Shown in pieces: positions 5,123 to 5,416 of a stretch of DNA of 5,416 bases (positions are counted from its first letter, which is position 1; each line of letters opens with the position of its first letter). The translations under genes and the position numbers were made by a program. Source of the stretch: an uncultured Rhodospirillaceae bacterium (GTDB lineage: Bacteria; Pseudomonadota; Alphaproteobacteria; RF32; CAG-239); assembly GCA_900313155.1 (NCBI GenBank), contig OMQE01000008.1:1-5416 (forward strand), given 5' to 3'. The notes under the pieces are model-generated. The model searched no databases, was not told the DNA's origin, and worked only from the letters and a program-made list of their open reading frames with translations.

Positions 5123-5366
5123 TACGCCTATACTGAATTTCTGCTTGTTTAAGAATTTCAGATAAAGAAACATCCAAAGCATCCTCCATCATTTTTAACG
5201 AATAAAGTGTTGGGCGATTTTGGTGATGAAAGATATAACTGAGTGATGCCTCGCTTAAACCGCACCGATGCGCCAAAGTGTAAGAACTGATGCCCTTTAT
5301 CTGCTGTTCTTTTTTAATAATATCAACGACAATGTCGCTGAATATTTGTGCTTCGCGTATCTTCAT
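5106..5366 (-). CDS. Small XRE (Cro/CI-type) helix-turn-helix regulator
   Basis: This gene encodes 86 residues, essentially one DNA-binding domain. Residues about 10-73 match the Cro/CI fold: an N-terminal helix (FSDIVVDIIKKEQ), then the helix-turn-helix SSYTLAHRCGLSEASLSYIF (27-46). The family's H-x-x-NRPT-L loop follows (48-54), then SLKMMEDALDVSLSEILKQA (56-75). A short charged tail (YRRIKNDD) follows. There is no sensor or dimerisation domain beyond this, so it probably acts as a small dimeric repressor, often autoregulatory in this family. It is convergent with hydF, overlapping it by 17 bp, and divergent from whatever lies beyond the right edge. No Shine-Dalgarno sequence precedes the ATG; the 20 bases upstream are nearly pure A/T. 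Regulation of the hydrogenase genes is possible but rests only on proximity. An antitoxin-like partner role for a gene off the edge is another option. Confidence 0.85.
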   Translation of the reverse strand: MKIREAQIFSDIVVDIIKKEQQIKGISSYTLAHRCGLSEASLSYIFHHQNRPTLYSLKMMEDALDVSLSEILKQAEIQYRRIKNDD

Positions 5367-5385
5367 AAATATATAATAAAATATG

Positions 5386-5414
5386 TTGACTCTGATTTAT
5401 TACTTAATTATAGT
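5386..5414 (+). promoter_or_regulatory. Strong candidate promoter pointing off the right edge
   Basis: TTGACT (5386-5391) and TATAGT (5409-5414) are separated by exactly 17 bases, each five of six matches to the sigma-70 consensus. It points to the right, out of the window, divergent from the XRE gene, so a plus-strand gene probably begins just beyond the edge. The region would be a natural operator for the XRE protein. Confidence 0.5.
5407..5412 (-). promoter_or_regulatory. Candidate -10 of the XRE gene
   Basis: TATAAT, a perfect -10 on the minus strand, lies 40 bases before the XRE start and would give a leader of about 34 bases. Its -35 would lie outside the window, so it cannot be tested here. 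It overlaps the -10 of the rightward promoter on the other strand. Confidence 0.35.
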
Positions 5415-5416
5415 TA

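Noticed and set aside
5133..5161. Imperfect hairpin (CTGAATTTCT / AGAATTTCAG) just after hydF as a terminator
   Set aside because: The stem has a central mismatch, is AT-rich, lies inside the XRE coding sequence and is not followed by a T-run.
1..5416. Mobile element, CRISPR array, tRNA or toxin-antitoxin pair
   Set aside because: No transposase, terminal inverted repeats, regularly spaced repeats or tRNA-like cloverleaf was seen. The XRE gene has no visible toxin partner within the window.

Overview
The window looks like chromosomal DNA from an AT-rich, anaerobic alphaproteobacterium, possibly one of the uncultured gut lineages often labelled 'Azospirillum sp. CAG' or RF32. Two things point there. 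First, an IHF-alpha gene is followed directly by a small cysteine-free MerR-type regulator, a pairing typical of Alphaproteobacteria. Second, there is a gene for HydF, the [FeFe]-hydrogenase maturation scaffold, which implies fermentative, oxygen-sensitive metabolism. The lineage name is inference; no rRNA or marker tree is possible from this window.

Left part (1-538): the C-terminal 150 codons of a very cysteine-rich, acidic, glycine-containing protein end at 455. Two closely spaced hairpin terminators (about 469-499 and 503-539) separate it from a convergent minus-strand gene. That gene (539-1066) encodes a 175-residue protein built from about five degenerate 26-28-residue repeats and has no recognised function.

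Middle part (1091-3120, all minus strand): alr (alanine racemase), then after a 97-bp gap ihfA and the MerR-type gene, the last two 18 bp apart and almost certainly co-transcribed. The MerR gene ends in a strong hairpin with a T-run. A consensus-like promoter for the repeat-protein gene lies inside that terminator.

Right part (3154-5122, plus strand): a TatD-family metal-dependent hydrolase and hydF, divergent from alr across only 33 bp. They are translationally linked: the tatD stop and hydF start are one base apart, and the hydF ribosome binding site lies inside tatD. At the far right a small Cro/CI-type (XRE) regulator runs on the minus strand. Its 3' end overlaps the 3' end of hydF by 17 bp. 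Its upstream region carries a near-consensus promoter pointing out of the window, overlapping a perfect -10 hexamer on the opposite strand.

Functionally the window mixes housekeeping genes (D-alanine for peptidoglycan, nucleoid architecture, regulation) with hydrogenase maturation and two orphan accessory proteins. No mobile element, CRISPR array, tRNA or rRNA was seen, and no gap longer than 300 bases lacks a gene. I do not see a convincing complete new system. The best leads are the tatD-hydF coupling, the altered ligand and GTPase motifs in HydF, the repeat protein with its terminator-embedded promoter, and the XRE gene with its divergent outward promoter.
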